A stretch of 64,000 nt of DNA from Polymorphobacter megasporae (lineage in GTDB: Bacteria > Pseudomonadota > Alphaproteobacteria > Sphingomonadales > Sphingomonadaceae): the NCBI RefSeq assembly GCF_018982885.2, contig NZ_CP081848.1, positions 2,666,001 to 2,730,000 on the forward strand. Reading direction: 5' to 3'. Positions 26,505-37,413 of this stretch are shown piece by piece; the first letter of the stretch is position 1, and every line of letters begins with the position of its first letter. The notes under the pieces were generated by a model. It saw nothing but the letters and a program-made list of their open reading frames with translations. It made no database searches and was not told the origin of the DNA. The translations under genes and the position numbers were made by a program.

Positions 26505-26643
26505 CGGCAAACTCCTGAAATCGCGCAACTGCGGTTCAAATCGTCCAAAATGGCCCCCGCCGTCAAATATTGACCCGCCGCGGGGGGGTCGCCATGGTGC
26601 GCCGCGCTCTGTTCCCGAGTCGCTCGCAAGGTTCATTTCGCCG

Positions 26644-28623
26644 ATGTCCGTACCCAACCGCCAAATGGCGAATGCGATCCGCGCGCTGGCGATGGATGCG
26701 GTGGAGCGTGCAAATTCGGGGCACCCCGGCATGCCGATGGGGATGGCCGACGCCGCGACGGCGCTGTTCACGCGTCACCTCAAGTACGATCCCGCCCAGC
26801 CGAAATGGGCCGACCGCGACCGCTTCGTCCTGTCGGCGGGGCACGGCTCGATGCTGATCTATGCGCTGCTGTACCTGACCGGCTACACCCGCCCGACGAT
26901 TTCCGACATCGAAAATTTCCGCCAGCTCGGGTCGCCCTGCGCCGGACATCCCGAGAATTTCGAGCTTGAAGGCGTCGAGACGACGACCGGCCCGCTCGGG
27001 CAGGGGCTCGCCACCGCCGTCGGCATGGCGATCGCCGAACGCCACCTCAACGCGGTCTACGGCGACGCGCTGGTCGACCATCACACCTATGTCATCGCCG
27101 GCGACGGTTGCTTGATGGAGGGCATCAGCCACGAGGCGATCGGCCTCGCGGGGCACCTCGGCCTCGGACGGCTCATCGTGATGTGGGACGACAACCGCAT
27201 ATCGATCGATGGGCCGACGAGCCTGTCGACCAGCGAAGATACCGCCAAGCGGTTCGACGCCGCCGGGTGGCACGTCCTCGCTTGCGATGGGATGGACTTC
27301 GACGCGGTCGACGCGGCGCTGACCGCAGCGAAGGCCGATCCGCGCCCGACGCTGATCGCGTGCCGGACGACGATTGGCTTCGGCGCGCCGAAAAAGGCGG
27401 GGACGAGCGGCGCGCATGGTTCGCCGCTCGGTGCTGCCGAGATCGCCGGAGCCCGTGAGGCGCTCGGCTGGACGGCTGAACCGTTCGTCGTTCCCGACGA
27501 GATCTTCGCCGCTTGGCGCGATGCCGGAAAGCGCGGCGTCGCAGCGCGTGCGGCATGGGATGCGCGCCTTGCGAGCGCTGACGAGCACGTCCGTGCGGGC
27601 TTCGTGCGCCGGTTGAGCGGCACGCCGCCGCAGGCCGCCTACGACGCGATCGACGCGCATATCGCCGGGCTGATCGCCGCGCCGCAGACGATCGCGACGC
27701 GCAAGGCGTCCGAACTCGTGCTCGACGTCGTCACCCCCGTTGCCCCCGGGATGATCGGCGGATCAGCCGACCTGACGGGATCGAACAACACCAAGACCAA
27801 GGCTTTACAGCCGCTTACGCGCGACAGTTATGACGGGCGCTACATTTATTACGGCATCCGCGAGTTCGGCATGGCGGCGGCGATGAACGGCATCGCGCTG
27901 CATGGCCAGTGCCTGCCGTTTGGCGGCACCTTCCTCGTTTTCTCGGACTACATGCGCAACGCGATCCGCATGTCGGCACTCCAGCAGACCCGCGTGATCT
28001 ACGTCTTGACCCACGACAGCATCGGCCTCGGCGAGGACGGCCCGACCCATCAGCCGGTCGAGCATCTGCTGTCGCTCCGCGCGATCCCGAACCTCGCGGT
28101 CTATCGCCCCGCCGATGCGGTCGAGACCGCCGAGTGCTGGGCGCTGGCGATTGCCGATGCCCACCGTCCGTCGGTGCTCGCGCTGTCGCGGCAGAATCTG
28201 CCGCAGCTTCGCCTCACAGCCGCAGCGAACCAGTCGGCGCTCGGGGGGTACACGCTACGCGCCGCGACCGCCGAGCGCCGCGTCGTGCTGATCGCCACTG
28301 GCTCCGAGGTCCACATCGCGCTCGCCGCCGCCGACCGCCTCGAAGCCGACGGGATCGGCGCCGACGTCGTCTCGATGCCGTGCTGCGAGCGCTTCGAGGA
28401 CCAGACCGCGATGTACCGAGCGAGCGTCCTCCCCGACGGCGTTTTGACGTGTTCGGTCGAGGCGGGCGTCACCCTCGGCTGGGAGCGCTATACCGGCCGC
28501 GACGGGCTGCGCTTCGGCATTGACAGTTTCGGCGCCTCGGCCCCGATCGACACACTATATGACAAGTTCGGCCTGACCGCGCCGGCAATCGCCGCGCGGA
28601 TCAGCAGTCATTTCAAGGAGTAG
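26644..28623 (+). CDS. tkt: Transketolase
   Basis: A 659-residue thiamine-diphosphate enzyme of the pentose phosphate and Calvin-type carbon rearrangements, transferring two-carbon ketol units. Motifs: ANSGHPGMPMGMADAA at the N-terminus, GDGCLMEGISHEA (ThDP/Mg site), LTHDSIGLGEDGPTHQPVEH (pyrimidine-domain transketolase motif) and the C-terminal domain from VVLIATGSEVHIAL. The start MSVPNRQMANAIRAL is a normal transketolase start; the longer upstream frame runs antisense to the zapA region. It is first in a plus-strand operon with gap and pgk. Confidence 0.97.
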   Translation: MSVPNRQMANAIRALAMDAVERANSGHPGMPMGMADAATALFTRHLKYDPAQPKWADRDRFVLSAGHGSMLIYALLYLTGYTRPTISDIENFRQLGSPCAGHPENFELEGVETTTGPLGQGLATAVGMAIAERHLNAVYGDALVDHHTYVIAGDGCLMEGISHEAIGLAGHLGLGRLIVMWDDNRISIDGPTSLSTSEDTAKRFDAAGWHVLACDGMDFDAVDAALTAAKADPRPTLIACRTTIGFGAPKKAGTSGAHGSPLGAAEIAGAREALGWTAEPFVVPDEIFAAWRDAGKRGVAARAAWDARLASADEHVRAGFVRRLSGTPPQAAYDAIDAHIAGLIAAPQTIATRKASELVLDVVTPVAPGMIGGSADLTGSNNTKTKALQPLTRDSYDGRYIYYGIREFGMAAAMNGIALHGQCLPFGGTFLVFSDYMRNAIRMSALQQTRVIYVLTHDSIGLGEDGPTHQPVEHLLSLRAIPNLAVYRPADAVETAECWALAIADAHRPSVLALSRQNLPQLRLTAAANQSALGGYTLRAATAERRVVLIATGSEVHIALAAADRLEADGIGADVVSMPCCERFEDQTAMYRASVLPDGVLTCSVEAGVTLGWERYTGRDGLRFGIDSFGASAPIDTLYDKFGLTAPAIAARISSHFKE

Positions 28624-28626
28624 GGT

Positions 28627-29640
28627 ATGACCAAGGTAGCGATCAACGGCTTCGGCCGGATCGGACGGCTCGTGATGCGCGCAATCCTCGCGCGCGCCGC
28701 CGAGGGTGCCGACATCGAGATCGTCGCGATCAACGACCTCGCCGACATCAACACCAACGCGCTGCTGCTCAAGCGCGATTCGACCCACGGCACCTATGCC
28801 GGCACCGTCACTGTCGATGGCTCCGACCTGATCGTTGACGGCAAGCGCATCCGCGTCACCGCCGAGCGCGACCCCGCCAAACTTCCGCACGCCGAACTCG
28901 GCGTCGACATCGCGCTCGAGTGCACCGGGCTGTTCACCGACGCCGAGAAGGCGCGGCTGCACCTGACGGCGGGCGCGAAGAAGGTTCTGATTTCGGCCCC
29001 GGGCAAGGGCGTCGACCTCACCGTCGTCTACGGCGTCAACCACAAACTGCTCGAAGCCGGACACACCGTCGTCTCAAACGCATCGTGCACGACCAACTGC
29101 TTGGCCCCGATCGTCAAGGTGATGCATGAGGCGATCGGCATCGAGCGCGGGCTGATGCTGACGATCCACAGCTACACCAACGACCAGGCGCTGCTCGACC
29201 AGATGCATAAGGACCCACGCCGCGCCCGCGCCGCCGCGGTATCGATGATCCCGACAAGCACGGGTGCGGCCAAGACCGTCGGCGAGGTCATCCCCGAGTT
29301 GAAGGGCAAGCTCGACGGCATCTCGATCCGCGTGCCGACGCCGAACGTCAGCCTCGTCGACTTCACCTTCACGCCGTCGCGCGACACGACGATCGAGGAA
29401 GTCAACGCCGCACTCAAGGCTGCATCCGAAACCGCTGATTTCAAGGGCATTCTCAATTACAGCATCGAGCCGCTGGTCAGCCGCGACTACAACGGCGATC
29501 CGGCGTCGTCGACGATCGACAGCCTCGAGACGACCGTCCTCGACAAGAAGCTCGTCCGTGTCGTCAGCTGGTACGACAATGAATGGGGCTTCTCGAACCG
29601 CATGGTCGACACCACGCTGCTGATGGGCAGCCTCGTATAG
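28627..29640 (+). CDS. gap: Glyceraldehyde-3-phosphate dehydrogenase
   Basis: A 337-residue glycolytic enzyme oxidising glyceraldehyde-3-phosphate to 1,3-bisphosphoglycerate. N-terminal Rossmann motif [16 protein letters not shown]; catalytic Cys154 in [17 protein letters not shown]; the His motif in [12 protein letters not shown]-terminal [16 protein letters not shown]. It begins 3 bases after the tkt stop, and its stop overlaps the GTG of pgk by one base. Confidence 0.98.
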   Translation: MTKVAINGFGRIGRLVMRAILARAAEGADIEIVAINDLADINTNALLLKRDSTHGTYAGTVTVDGSDLIVDGKRIRVTAERDPAKLPHAELGVDIALECTGLFTDAEKARLHLTAGAKKVLISAPGKGVDLTVVYGVNHKLLEAGHTVVSNASCTTNCLAPIVKVMHEAIGIERGLMLTIHSYTNDQALLDQMHKDPRRARAAAVSMIPTSTGAAKTVGEVIPELKGKLDGISIRVPTPNVSLVDFTFTPSRDTTIEEVNAALKAASETADFKGILNYSIEPLVSRDYNGDPASSTIDSLETTVLDKKLVRVVSWYDNEWGFSNRMVDTTLLMGSLV

Positions 29641-30830
29641 TGTTTAAAACACTCGACGATATCGGCGACGTCCACGGCAAGCGCGTCCTCGTCCGTTCCG
29701 ACCTAAACGTGCCGATGGAGGGCGGAGTGGTCGGCGATGCGTCGCGGCTGCGGGCGACGGTGCCGACGATCGCCGAACTCGCCGACGGCGGCGCGATCGT
29801 CCTGATCCTGTCGCACTTCGGACGACCCAAGGGCGTCGACGCGAGCCTGTCGCTGCGCCCGGTCGCCGTTGCGCTCGCCGATGTCCTCGGTCGCCCGGTC
29901 GGCTTCGTCACCGATTGCGTCGGTCCGATCGCCGAGGCAGCGGTCGCGGCGATGCATCCGGGCGATATCGCGGTCCTCGAGAACCTCCGCTTTCATCTCG
30001 GCGAGGAGGCAAACGACCCAGATTTCGTCGCGAGTCTCGCGAAGCTCGGCGAACTCTATGTCGACGACTCGTTCTCGACCGCGCACCGCGCGCACGCCTC
30101 GACCGAGGGCCTCGCGCATGTCCTTCCCGCGTTCGCCGGACGCGAGATGGGTGCCGAACTGAACGCGCTCGACAAGGCGCTCGGCCACCCGGTCCACCCG
30201 GTCGCGGCGGTCGTCGGCGGTTCGAAGGTCTCGTCGAAGCTCGACGTCCTGCTCCACCTCGTCACCAAGGTCAATCACCTGATGATCGGCGGCGCGATGG
30301 CGAACACCTTCCTCGCCGCGCGCGGAATAAACGTCGGCAAGTCGTTGTGCGAACACGATATGGCGGCAACAGCGCTCGATGTTCTCGCGCGAGCAGAAGC
30401 GGCTAATTGCACCGTCCACCTGCCGTACGACGTTGTCGTCGCGACCGAGTTCAAGGCCGGAGCGGCGAACCGCACCGTTAACGTCCACGAAATTCCCGCC
30501 GACGCGATGGTCCTCGACCTCGGCCCGGCGGCAGTCGAGATGCTCGGCGACGTCCTGAAGACGTGCAAGACACTCGTCTGGAACGGCCCGCTCGGCGCGT
30601 TCGAGATCGAACCGTTCGACCGCGCGACCGTCGCGCTTGCGCGGATCGCCGCCGCATTGACCGCCGAGGGGCTGGTGTCGGTCGCCGGGGGCGGCGATAC
30701 TGTCGCCGCGCTCAACCACGCCGGTGTCGCCGACGGCTTCACCTTCGTATCGAACGCCGGGGGCGCTTTCCTCGAATGGATGGAGGGCAAGGCGTTGCCC
30801 GGAATCGTCGCGCTCGGGGGTGATGCATGA
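29640..30830 (+). CDS. pgk: Phosphoglycerate kinase
   Basis: A 396-residue kinase that makes ATP from 1,3-bisphosphoglycerate. Family landmarks: [77 protein letters not shown] and the C-terminal [12 protein letters not shown]. The GTG at 29640 uses the last base of the gap stop codon; it gives the normal PGK N-terminus, whereas the open frame further upstream is inside gap. It overlaps the following small gene by four bases. Confidence 0.97.
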   Translation: MFKTLDDIGDVHGKRVLVRSDLNVPMEGGVVGDASRLRATVPTIAELADGGAIVLILSHFGRPKGVDASLSLRPVAVALADVLGRPVGFVTDCVGPIAEAAVAAMHPGDIAVLENLRFHLGEEANDPDFVASLAKLGELYVDDSFSTAHRAHASTEGLAHVLPAFAGREMGAELNALDKALGHPVHPVAAVVGGSKVSSKLDVLLHLVTKVNHLMIGGAMANTFLAARGINVGKSLCEHDMAATALDVLARAEAANCTVHLPYDVVVATEFKAGAANRTVNVHEIPADAMVLDLGPAAVEMLGDVLKTCKTLVWNGPLGAFEIEPFDRATVALARIAAALTAEGLVSVAGGGDTVAALNHAGVADGFTFVSNAGGAFLEWMEGKALPGIVALGGDA

Positions 30831-31156
30831 TCGATATCGACCGGATCTGGGAGAAACTCTACCCGGCGGCGTGGAAGCTGGCGCGCTCGGCCGACCCGAT
30901 CCACGACCGGATCGGCGAGGCATACCGCGGCTTCCGCGATTTGAAGGGCGAGGCCTTCCCGCCCGAAAGCCGCATCCTCTACAACAGCATCACAACGCGG
31001 ATGACCGCGGCGGGGGCCGTGGTCGAGAATGGGGTGATCAAGACCGGCGCGGTCGCGAACACCCTCGCCTCGATGCCCGAAGATGACGCCTGCGAAGTCG
31101 CCGAACACATCTTCGAACTCTTCGTCCAGGTCGCTGAGGTCCATTTCGCGCGTTGA
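30827..31156 (+). CDS. Hypothetical protein in the glycolytic operon
   Basis: A 109-residue soluble, mostly helical protein starting [20 protein letters not shown] and ending [18 protein letters not shown]. No family is recognised. The ATG overlaps the pgk stop (ATGA), so it is co-translated with pgk, and the aldolase gene follows 88 bases later. There are no cysteines except one near the C-terminus (DDACEVAEH), and no signal peptide. The context suggests an accessory role near glycolysis, but nothing in the sequence proves it. Confidence 0.75.
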   Translation: MIDIDRIWEKLYPAAWKLARSADPIHDRIGEAYRGFRDLKGEAFPPESRILYNSITTRMTAAGAVVENGVIKTGAVANTLASMPEDDACEVAEHIFELFVQVAEVHFAR

Positions 31157-31244
31157 CCATCTTAGGCGTTGGCTCGGCCTGTAGCGCGTTGCCCCGGCGG
31201 GGAGGCGGCGCTATCGCCATACCATCCATCTTTCGGAGCATTCC

Positions 31245-32153
31245 ATGACCCCCGCCGTCCGCGCCATTCTCGCCAACTACGAATCCGACAATCCCGGGAC
31301 CAAGGCGAACCTCGCCCGCATCCTGATGCAGGGGCGGCTCGGCGGGACGGGGAAGCTCGTGATCCTGCCGGTCGACCAGGGCTTCGAGCATGGCCCGGCG
31401 CGGAGCTTCGCGGTCAATCCCGACGCGTATGACCCGCACTACCATTTCCAGCTCGCGATCGACGCCGGGCTGTCGGCGTACGCCGCGCCGCTCGGGATGC
31501 TCGAGGCGGGGGCGGATACGTTTGCCGGGCAGATCCCGACGATCCTCAAGGTCAACAGCTCGAACAGCTGGTCGACCTCGATCGACCAGGCGGTGACTGG
31601 CGGCGTCGACGACGCGCTGCGCCTCGGCTGCGCCGCGATCGGCTTCACCATCTACCCCGGCAGCGACGAGATTTTCGAGCTGATGGAGGAAATCCGCGAA
31701 CTGTCGGCCGAAGCGAAGTCGGTCGGCATCGCGACCGTTATCTGGTCGTATCCACGCGGCGGCGACATTTCCAAGGCGGGCGAACTCGCGCTCGACGTCG
31801 GTGCATACGCTGCGCACATGGCCGCACTCGCAGGCGCCCACATCATCAAGGTCAAGCTGCCGACCGATCATATCGAGCAGAAGGACGCGAAGAAGGCGTA
31901 CGAGGACGGCGACTGGTCGACGCAGGCGAAGCGCGTCGCGCATGTCCGCCAGGCGTGTTTCAACGGCCGCCGCATCGTCGTCTTCTCGGGCGGCGCGGCG
32001 AAGGGTGCCGACGCGGTCTATCAGGATGCGCGCGACATTCGCGACGGCGGCGGCAACGGCTCGATCATCGGTCGTAACACCTTCCAGCGCCCGCGCGCCG
32101 AGGCGCTGGCGATGCTCGACAAGATCGTCGGCATCTACATGGGGGCCGAATGA
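31245..32153 (+). CDS. fbaB: Class I fructose-bisphosphate aldolase (FbaB/DhnA type)
   Basis: A 302-residue Schiff-base aldolase cleaving fructose-1,6-bisphosphate. Segments: KLVILPVDQGFEHGPARSF, GFTIYPGSDEIFELMEEI, VIWSYPRGG, and HIIKVKLPTDHIEQ, which holds the lysines (202/204) expected for the Schiff base. The phosphate-binding end is FSGGAAKG and GSIIGRNTFQRP. It sits just after pgk and its small companion, and its stop overlaps the thiE start (ATGA). Confidence 0.95.
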   Translation: MTPAVRAILANYESDNPGTKANLARILMQGRLGGTGKLVILPVDQGFEHGPARSFAVNPDAYDPHYHFQLAIDAGLSAYAAPLGMLEAGADTFAGQIPTILKVNSSNSWSTSIDQAVTGGVDDALRLGCAAIGFTIYPGSDEIFELMEEIRELSAEAKSVGIATVIWSYPRGGDISKAGELALDVGAYAAHMAALAGAHIIKVKLPTDHIEQKDAKKAYEDGDWSTQAKRVAHVRQACFNGRRIVVFSGGAAKGADAVYQDARDIRDGGGNGSIIGRNTFQRPRAEALAMLDKIVGIYMGAE

Positions 32154-32854
32154 GCGAGCCGGAGCACGACGCCGAAAGCGAGCTGATTCCGCTCGATCCC
32201 GGCTTCGGCGAGCGCTTTGAACGCCAACGGCGGCCGAAGTGCCAGTTGTACATCGTCTCGCCGCCGGTGATCGACGTAGGGTTCGCCGACCGGCTGCGCG
32301 CGGCGCTCGGGGCAGGGCCGGTCGCGGCGTTCCAGTTGCGGATGAAGGACGTCTCCGACGACGCGATCCTCCGCGCCGCCGAGACGCTGCTGCCGATCTG
32401 CAACGAGCATGAGGTCGCGTTCCTGCTCAATGACCGGATGGACCTCGCCAAGGCGTGCGGTGCCGATGGGGTCCACCTCGGCCAGTCCGACGGCCGCGTG
32501 CAGGACGCGCGCGCGCTTCTCGGGGCCGACGCGCAGATCGGCGTGACGTGCCACGACAGCCGCCACCTCGCGATGGAGGCGGGCGAGGCGGGGGCCGATT
32601 ATGTCGCGTTCGGCGCGTTCTATGAGACGACGACCAAGCCGTCGCACTACCGCCCCGAACCGCCGCTGCTGACGTGGTGGACGACGCTGAGCCAGCTGCC
32701 GTGTGTCGCGATCGGCGGGATCACCCCGGCCAACGCGCCGCCGCTGATTGCTGCCGGGGCCGACTTCATCGCGGTGGTCAACGCGGTTTGGGCGCACCCG
32801 GATGGCCCGGCGGCGGGCGTGGCGTCGTTCGGCCCGGTGTTGGCAGGGGCCTGA
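32150..32854 (+). CDS. thiE: Thiamine-phosphate synthase
   Basis: A 234-residue TIM-barrel enzyme that joins the pyrimidine and thiazole phosphates in thiamine biosynthesis. Landmarks: [96 protein letters not shown]. An N-terminal extension of about 30 charged residues precedes the barrel. No TPP riboswitch was seen upstream; the gene is coupled to the aldolase gene. Confidence 0.93.
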   Translation: MSEPEHDAESELIPLDPGFGERFERQRRPKCQLYIVSPPVIDVGFADRLRAALGAGPVAAFQLRMKDVSDDAILRAAETLLPICNEHEVAFLLNDRMDLAKACGADGVHLGQSDGRVQDARALLGADAQIGVTCHDSRHLAMEAGEAGADYVAFGAFYETTTKPSHYRPEPPLLTWWTTLSQLPCVAIGGITPANAPPLIAAGADFIAVVNAVWAHPDGPAAGVASFGPVLAGA

Positions 32855-32903
32855 CCTTGCGCTAGGAGACGCGCCTTCCCCTCCCGCAGAGCCGACCCGC
32901 CCC

Positions 32904-33467
32904 ATGAAAATCAACGCCGTCGAAATTCGCCCCGGCAATATCCTCGAATATCAGTCCGGGCTGTGGCGCGCGGTCAAGATCCAGCACACCCAGCCGGGCA
33001 AGGGCGGGGCGTATATGCAGGTCGAGCTCAAGAATTTGATCGACGGGCGCAAGACCAACGAGCGCTTCCGTTCGGCCGAGACGGTCGAGAAGGTGCGGCT
33101 CGATACGCGCGACTTCCAGTTCCTCTACGCCGAGGGCGACGAGCTGACCTTCATGGACAAGCTCAACTATGATCAGGTCCAACTGCCGAAGGACCTGCTC
33201 GGCGACGCTGCCGAGTTCCTCACCGACGGCATGGACGTCGTCATGGAGACGTGGGAGGAAAAGCCGATTTCGGTCCAGCTTCCCGACCATATCGAAGCGG
33301 TGATCGCCGACACCGAGGCCGTCGTGAAGGGCCAGACCGCGTCGTCGAGCTACAAGCCGGCGCGGCTCGAAAACGGCGTCCGCGTCATGGTGCCCCCGTT
33401 CATCGGTGTCGGCACCAAGATCGTCGTCGACGTCTACGAGCGCGAATACGTCCGCCGCGCCGACTGA
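32904..33467 (+). CDS. efp: Elongation factor P
   Basis: A 187-residue translation factor that relieves ribosome stalling at polyproline. It begins [19 protein letters not shown]. The loop [17 protein letters not shown] carries Lys33, the residue modified by beta-lysylation in the Lys-type EF-P group. C-terminal domains end [19 protein letters not shown]. The ATG at 32904 gives the canonical start; the longer frame runs inside thiE. The modifying enzymes are not in the window. Confidence 0.97.
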   Translation: MKINAVEIRPGNILEYQSGLWRAVKIQHTQPGKGGAYMQVELKNLIDGRKTNERFRSAETVEKVRLDTRDFQFLYAEGDELTFMDKLNYDQVQLPKDLLGDAAEFLTDGMDVVMETWEEKPISVQLPDHIEAVIADTEAVVKGQTASSSYKPARLENGVRVMVPPFIGVGTKIVVDVYEREYVRRAD

Positions 33468-33565
33468 TTATTTCCCTCCCCCTCGGGGGAGGGCAGGGGC
33501 AGGGGAGTCGCCCCGTTCCCGCATCCCCACCGGCCTTGCTCCCGACGGAGCGGGGAGGAGACGAT

Positions 33566-34363
33566 ATGCCGATTCATTCCGCCCTGATCACCGTCATGGA
33601 AAAGGCCGCGCGCAAGGCCGGGATCCGGCTGCGCCGCGACTTCAACGAGGTCGACGCGCTCCAGGTGTCGCGCAAGGGTCCGGCCGACTTCGTTTCGAAT
33701 GCCGATCAACAGGCCGAGCGGACGATCCGCGAAATCCTGACGCACGCGCGCCCCGACTGGGGATTGCTGATGGAGGAGGAGGGCGAGATCGTCGGCAACG
33801 ATCCCGACCACCGCTGGATCGTCGATCCGCTCGACGGCACGACCAACTTCCTCCACGGCCTGCCGCACTTCGCCATCTCGATTGCCGCCGAGGAGCGCGG
33901 TGAGGTCGTCGCCGGGCTGGTTTATCAACCACTTACCGACGAAAGCTTCTGGGCCGAGAAAGGCAAAGGCGCGTGGTTGCAGGACCGGCGGCTGCGCGTC
34001 TCGGCACGCGGCGACATGGCCGACGCGCTGATCGCCACCGGCATCCCGTTCAGCGGCCACGGCGACCAGCAGGAGTTCGAGAAGGTATTGGCCAAGGTCA
34101 TGCCCGAGGTCGCCGGCATCCGCCGCTTCGGGTCGGCGGCGCTCGACCTCGCATGGGTCGCGGCAGGGCGTTACGACGGCTATTGGGAAAGCGACCTCCA
34201 TTACTGGGATGTCGCCGCCGGCATCCTGCTGGTCCGCGAAGCCGGGGGCTTCGTCACCGATTTCCGCGGCGGCGACAAGCCGGTCGAGAAGGCGCAGATC
34301 GTCGCTGGGAACGACCGCATCCATAACAAGCTCGGAAAGATGATCGCGACGGCGCTGCGGTAA
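33566..34363 (+). CDS. suhB: Inositol monophosphatase family protein (SuhB-like)
   Basis: A 265-residue Mg-dependent sugar-phosphate phosphatase. Metal-site motifs: MEEEGEIVGND (Glu), WIVDPLDGTTNFLHGLPHFA around residue 88, and SDLHYWDVAAGILLVREAGG near residue 212. The N-terminus is MPIHSALITVMEKAARKAG. GGGGAGGAG (33552-33560) supports the start. A CCCTCCCCC/GGGGGAGGG inverted repeat (33474-33493) lies between efp and this gene. Confidence 0.93.
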   Translation: MPIHSALITVMEKAARKAGIRLRRDFNEVDALQVSRKGPADFVSNADQQAERTIREILTHARPDWGLLMEEEGEIVGNDPDHRWIVDPLDGTTNFLHGLPHFAISIAAEERGEVVAGLVYQPLTDESFWAEKGKGAWLQDRRLRVSARGDMADALIATGIPFSGHGDQQEFEKVLAKVMPEVAGIRRFGSAALDLAWVAAGRYDGYWESDLHYWDVAAGILLVREAGGFVTDFRGGDKPVEKAQIVAGNDRIHNKLGKMIATALR

Positions 34364-34489
34364 ATCCTCGCGCTACCAAAGGCGGCGGCCTCGTACCGCA
34401 CCGCACCATGCTTGCGCGCGGCCCCCCTCGCGCTTAGACACGCCGGAGCGAAACCCGCGCGCTGCCGCCGGTTTCGAAGAGGTCCGCCG

Positions 34490-34891
34490 ATGCCGTCAGT
34501 CACGTCCCTTGCGATGCCCGACATCGCGTATCAATATTTGCCGATCCTGCTGTTTATCGGCGTCGGCATCGCGTTTTCGCTGATCTTCGTCGGCGCGCCG
34601 GTGATCGTGTCGAAGCTGACGGGGACGTCGCAGCCCGACGCCAACAAGCTCAGCGAGTATGAGAGCGGCTTCCCGGCGTTCAGCGACTCCCGCGCGCAGT
34701 TCGATGTCCGCTTCTATCTCGTGTCGATCTTGTTCATCGTCTTCGACCTCGAGGCGGCGTATCTGTTTCCCTGGGCGGTGTCGCTCCACTGGACCGGGGT
34801 GCCGGGGTGGGTCGCAATGATGCAGTTCCTGGCAGAGCTGGCGATCGGCCTTATCTACGCCTGGAAGATCGGCGCACTGGAGTGGGAATGA
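34490..34891 (+). CDS. nuoA: NADH:quinone oxidoreductase subunit A
   Basis: A 133-residue membrane subunit of complex I with three helices ([57 protein letters not shown]). The conserved loop [21 protein letters not shown], which lies at the quinone-channel entrance, is intact. The start [14 protein letters not shown] is chosen; an internal ATG at 34514 is an alternative. It is first in the nuo operon, and its stop overlaps nuoB (ATGA). Confidence 0.96.
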   Translation: MPSVTSLAMPDIAYQYLPILLFIGVGIAFSLIFVGAPVIVSKLTGTSQPDANKLSEYESGFPAFSDSRAQFDVRFYLVSILFIVFDLEAAYLFPWAVSLHWTGVPGWVAMMQFLAELAIGLIYAWKIGALEWE

Positions 34892-35469
34892 ACACCAATT
34901 TGCTCACCGAGGAGCAGCAGGCGCGGGCGCTGGGCGACAGCCCGGTGTCGGCGCTGACGATCCCCGCGGGGCTGCGCGACGGCTTCCTCAGCGACGTCAA
35001 TTCGGAGATGTCGAACAAGGGCTTCGTCGTCACCTCGACCGAGGACCTGTTCAACTGGGCGCGGACCGGGTCGCTGTGGTGGATGACCTTCGGGCTCGCC
35101 TGCTGCGCGGTCGAGATGATGCACGCGTCGATGCCGCGCTACGACAACGAACGCTTCGGCTATGCCCCGCGCGCTTCGCCGCGCCAGTCGGATGTGATGA
35201 TGGTCGCCGGTACGCTGTGCAACAAGATGGCCCCCGCGCTGCGCCGCGTTTACGATCAGATGCCCGAGCCGCGCTACGTCATCTCGATGGGGTCGTGCGC
35301 CAATGGCGGGGGCTATTATCACTATAGCTACTCGGTCGTCCGCGGCTGCGACCGGATCGTGCCGGTCGATATCTACGTTCCCGGCTGCCCGCCGACCGCC
35401 GAAGCGCTGATGTACGGTGTCCTCGCGCTCCAGCGGAAAATCCGCCGGACGGGGAGTTTCGAGCGGTGA
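34888..35469 (+). CDS. nuoB: NADH:quinone oxidoreductase subunit B
   Basis: A 193-residue peripheral subunit carrying cluster N2, the last iron-sulfur centre before quinone. Ligands: the tandem Cys in [15 protein letters not shown], Cys in [17 protein letters not shown] and Cys in [16 protein letters not shown]. The N-terminal 40 residues are a variable extension. The start overlaps nuoA by four bases, and the end overlaps the GTG of nuoC. Confidence 0.97.
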   Translation: MNTNLLTEEQQARALGDSPVSALTIPAGLRDGFLSDVNSEMSNKGFVVTSTEDLFNWARTGSLWWMTFGLACCAVEMMHASMPRYDNERFGYAPRASPRQSDVMMVAGTLCNKMAPALRRVYDQMPEPRYVISMGSCANGGGYYHYSYSVVRGCDRIVPVDIYVPGCPPTAEALMYGVLALQRKIRRTGSFER

Positions 35470-36182
35470 GCACGACCGCGCACTGGCCGCAGACCAAGCC
35501 TGACGACGGCGTTCAGGCGCGCGTCGAGGCGCTGTTCGGCTCGGCCGTCCTCGGCATTACCGAGCACGCCGGTGAACTCACCGTGCTCATCGTCCGCGAT
35601 GCGATCGTCGACGTCATCACCGGCCTGCGCGACGATCCCGACCTCGCCTTCAACCAGCTGATGGATCTGTCGGGGGCCGATTACCCCGAGCGCGTCTGCC
35701 GCTTCGACGTCAATTACCATCTGCTGTCGCTGACGAAGAACCGCCGCCTGCGCGTCAAGCTCCACACCGACGACACGATGCCGGTGCCGTCGATCACTGG
35801 CGTGTTCCCGGTCGCGGGCTGGTTCGAGCGCGAGACATGGGATTGCTACGGCGTGCTGTTCGAGGGCAATCCCGACCTGCGCCGCATCCTCACCGACTAC
35901 GGCTTCCAGGGTCACCCGTTCCGCAAGGACTTCCCGCTGACCGGCTACGTCGAGCTGCGGTATTCGGAGGAGCACAAGCGGGTGGTCTACGAACCCGTCC
36001 AACTCGCGCAGGACTTCCGCAATTTCGACTTCCTGTCGCCGTGGGAGGGGACCGACTACATCCTGCCGGGCGACGAGAAGGCCCAGGCTCCCCAGGCGGG
36101 CGCGGTGCCGACCGCTCCGGCGCAGGTGCCGCCGGTGCCGACCGCCGACAGCCTAGCTGCAAAGGCCAAGCCCAATGGTTGA
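35466..36182 (+). CDS. nuoC: NADH:quinone oxidoreductase subunit C
   Basis: A 238-residue peripheral-arm subunit (30 kDa type). Core motifs: [40 protein letters not shown], and [20 protein letters not shown]. After residue about 195 there is a proline/alanine-rich tail ([18 protein letters not shown]) absent from short homologues. GTG start overlapping the nuoB stop; the end overlaps nuoD by 8 bases. Confidence 0.96.
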   Translation: MSTTAHWPQTKPDDGVQARVEALFGSAVLGITEHAGELTVLIVRDAIVDVITGLRDDPDLAFNQLMDLSGADYPERVCRFDVNYHLLSLTKNRRLRVKLHTDDTMPVPSITGVFPVAGWFERETWDCYGVLFEGNPDLRRILTDYGFQGHPFRKDFPLTGYVELRYSEEHKRVVYEPVQLAQDFRNFDFLSPWEGTDYILPGDEKAQAPQAGAVPTAPAQVPPVPTADSLAAKAKPNG

Positions 36183-37413
36183 GCAAGCCACCGTCCCCGA
36201 TTTCAAGCCCACCACGATGCTGCTCGATTCCGACCCGACGATCCCCGGGCCGCAGAATTACCTGCTCAATTTCGGCCCGCAGCACCCGTCAGCGCATGGC
36301 GTCCTGCGGCTGGTGATGGAGCTCGACGGCGAGATCATCGAGCGTTGCGACCCGCACATCGGCCTGCTCCACCGCGGAACCGAAAAGCTGTGCGAATACA
36401 AGACCTATCTCCAGGCGCTGCCGTACATGGACCGGCTCGATTACGTTTCGCCGATGTGCATGGAGCACAGCTATGTGTTGGCGATCGAGAAGCTCGCCGG
36501 CATCGAGGTGCCGCTGCGCGGGCAGTATATCCGCGTCCTTTTCGCCGAGATCACCCGCATCCTCAACCACCTGATGTCGATCGGCAGCCAGGGCAACGAC
36601 GTCGGCGCGCTCAGCCCGATGCTGTGGCTGTTCGAGGAGCGCGAGAAGCTGATGGGCTTCTACGAACGCGTTTCCGGTGCGCGGATGCACGCGGCGTATT
36701 TCCGCCCCGGCGGGGTCCATCAGGACCTGCCCGACGGGCTGCTCGGCGATATCGTCGACTGGGCCGCCGAATTCGAGAAGGTGCTCAACGACGCTGAGTC
36801 GCTCGTCGTCAACAACCGCATCTTCAAGCAGCGCAACGTCGACATCGGGGCGATCTCGGCGACCGACGCGGTCGCATGGGGCTTCTCCGGGCCGTGCCTG
36901 CGGGCAAGCGGGGTCGCGTGGGACTTGCGGAAAAGCCAGCCGTACGACGTCTACGACCGGATGGATTTCGACGTGATCGTCGGCCACCACGGCGACTGCT
37001 ACGACCGCTTCATGGTCCGCTACGAGGAGGTCCGCCAGTCGCTGCGGATCATCCGCCAGTGCTGCGCCGAGATGCCCGCCGGCCGCCACGCCAGCCTCGA
37101 CCGCAAGATCGTGCCCCCGCAGCGCGGCGAGATGAAGCGCTCGATGGAGGCGCTGATCCACCACTTCAAGCTCTACACCGAAGGCTTCCACGTCCCTGCG
37201 GGCGAAGTCTATGTCGCGACCGAAAGCCCCAAGGGCGAATTCGGTATCTTCATGGTCGCCGACGGGACGAACAAGCCGTACCGCTGCCATATCCGCGCGA
37301 CGGGGTTTTCGCACCTCCAGGCGATGGATTTCTTGTGCAAGGGGCACATGCTGGCGGATGCGCCGGCAGTGCTGGGGTCGCTGGATATCGTATTCGGCGA
37401 GGTGGATCGGTGA
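36175..37413 (+). CDS. nuoD: NADH:quinone oxidoreductase subunit D
   Basis: A 412-residue 49 kDa-type subunit forming the quinone-binding pocket with NuoB. Motifs: [66 protein letters not shown] and the C-terminal [11 protein letters not shown]. Full length. The stop overlaps a GTG-started small membrane protein gene not found in the standard 14-gene set. Confidence 0.97.
   Translation: MVEQATVPDFKPTTMLLDSDPTIPGPQNYLLNFGPQHPSAHGVLRLVMELDGEIIERCDPHIGLLHRGTEKLCEYKTYLQALPYMDRLDYVSPMCMEHSYVLAIEKLAGIEVPLRGQYIRVLFAEITRILNHLMSIGSQGNDVGALSPMLWLFEEREKLMGFYERVSGARMHAAYFRPGGVHQDLPDGLLGDIVDWAAEFEKVLNDAESLVVNNRIFKQRNVDIGAISATDAVAWGFSGPCLRASGVAWDLRKSQPYDVYDRMDFDVIVGHHGDCYDRFMVRYEEVRQSLRIIRQCCAEMPAGRHASLDRKIVPPQRGEMKRSMEALIHHFKLYTEGFHVPAGEVYVATESPKGEFGIFMVADGTNKPYRCHIRATGFSHLQAMDFLCKGHMLADAPAVLGSLDIVFGEVDR

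Noticed and set aside
32100-32150. TPP riboswitch for thiE
   Set aside because: thiE overlaps the aldolase gene, leaving no leader, and no thi-box sequence was seen.
33474-33493. Rho-independent terminator after efp
   Set aside because: CCCTCCCCC/GGGGGAGGG pairs well, but the loop would be only two bases and no T-tract follows; kept only as an inverted repeat in the description.
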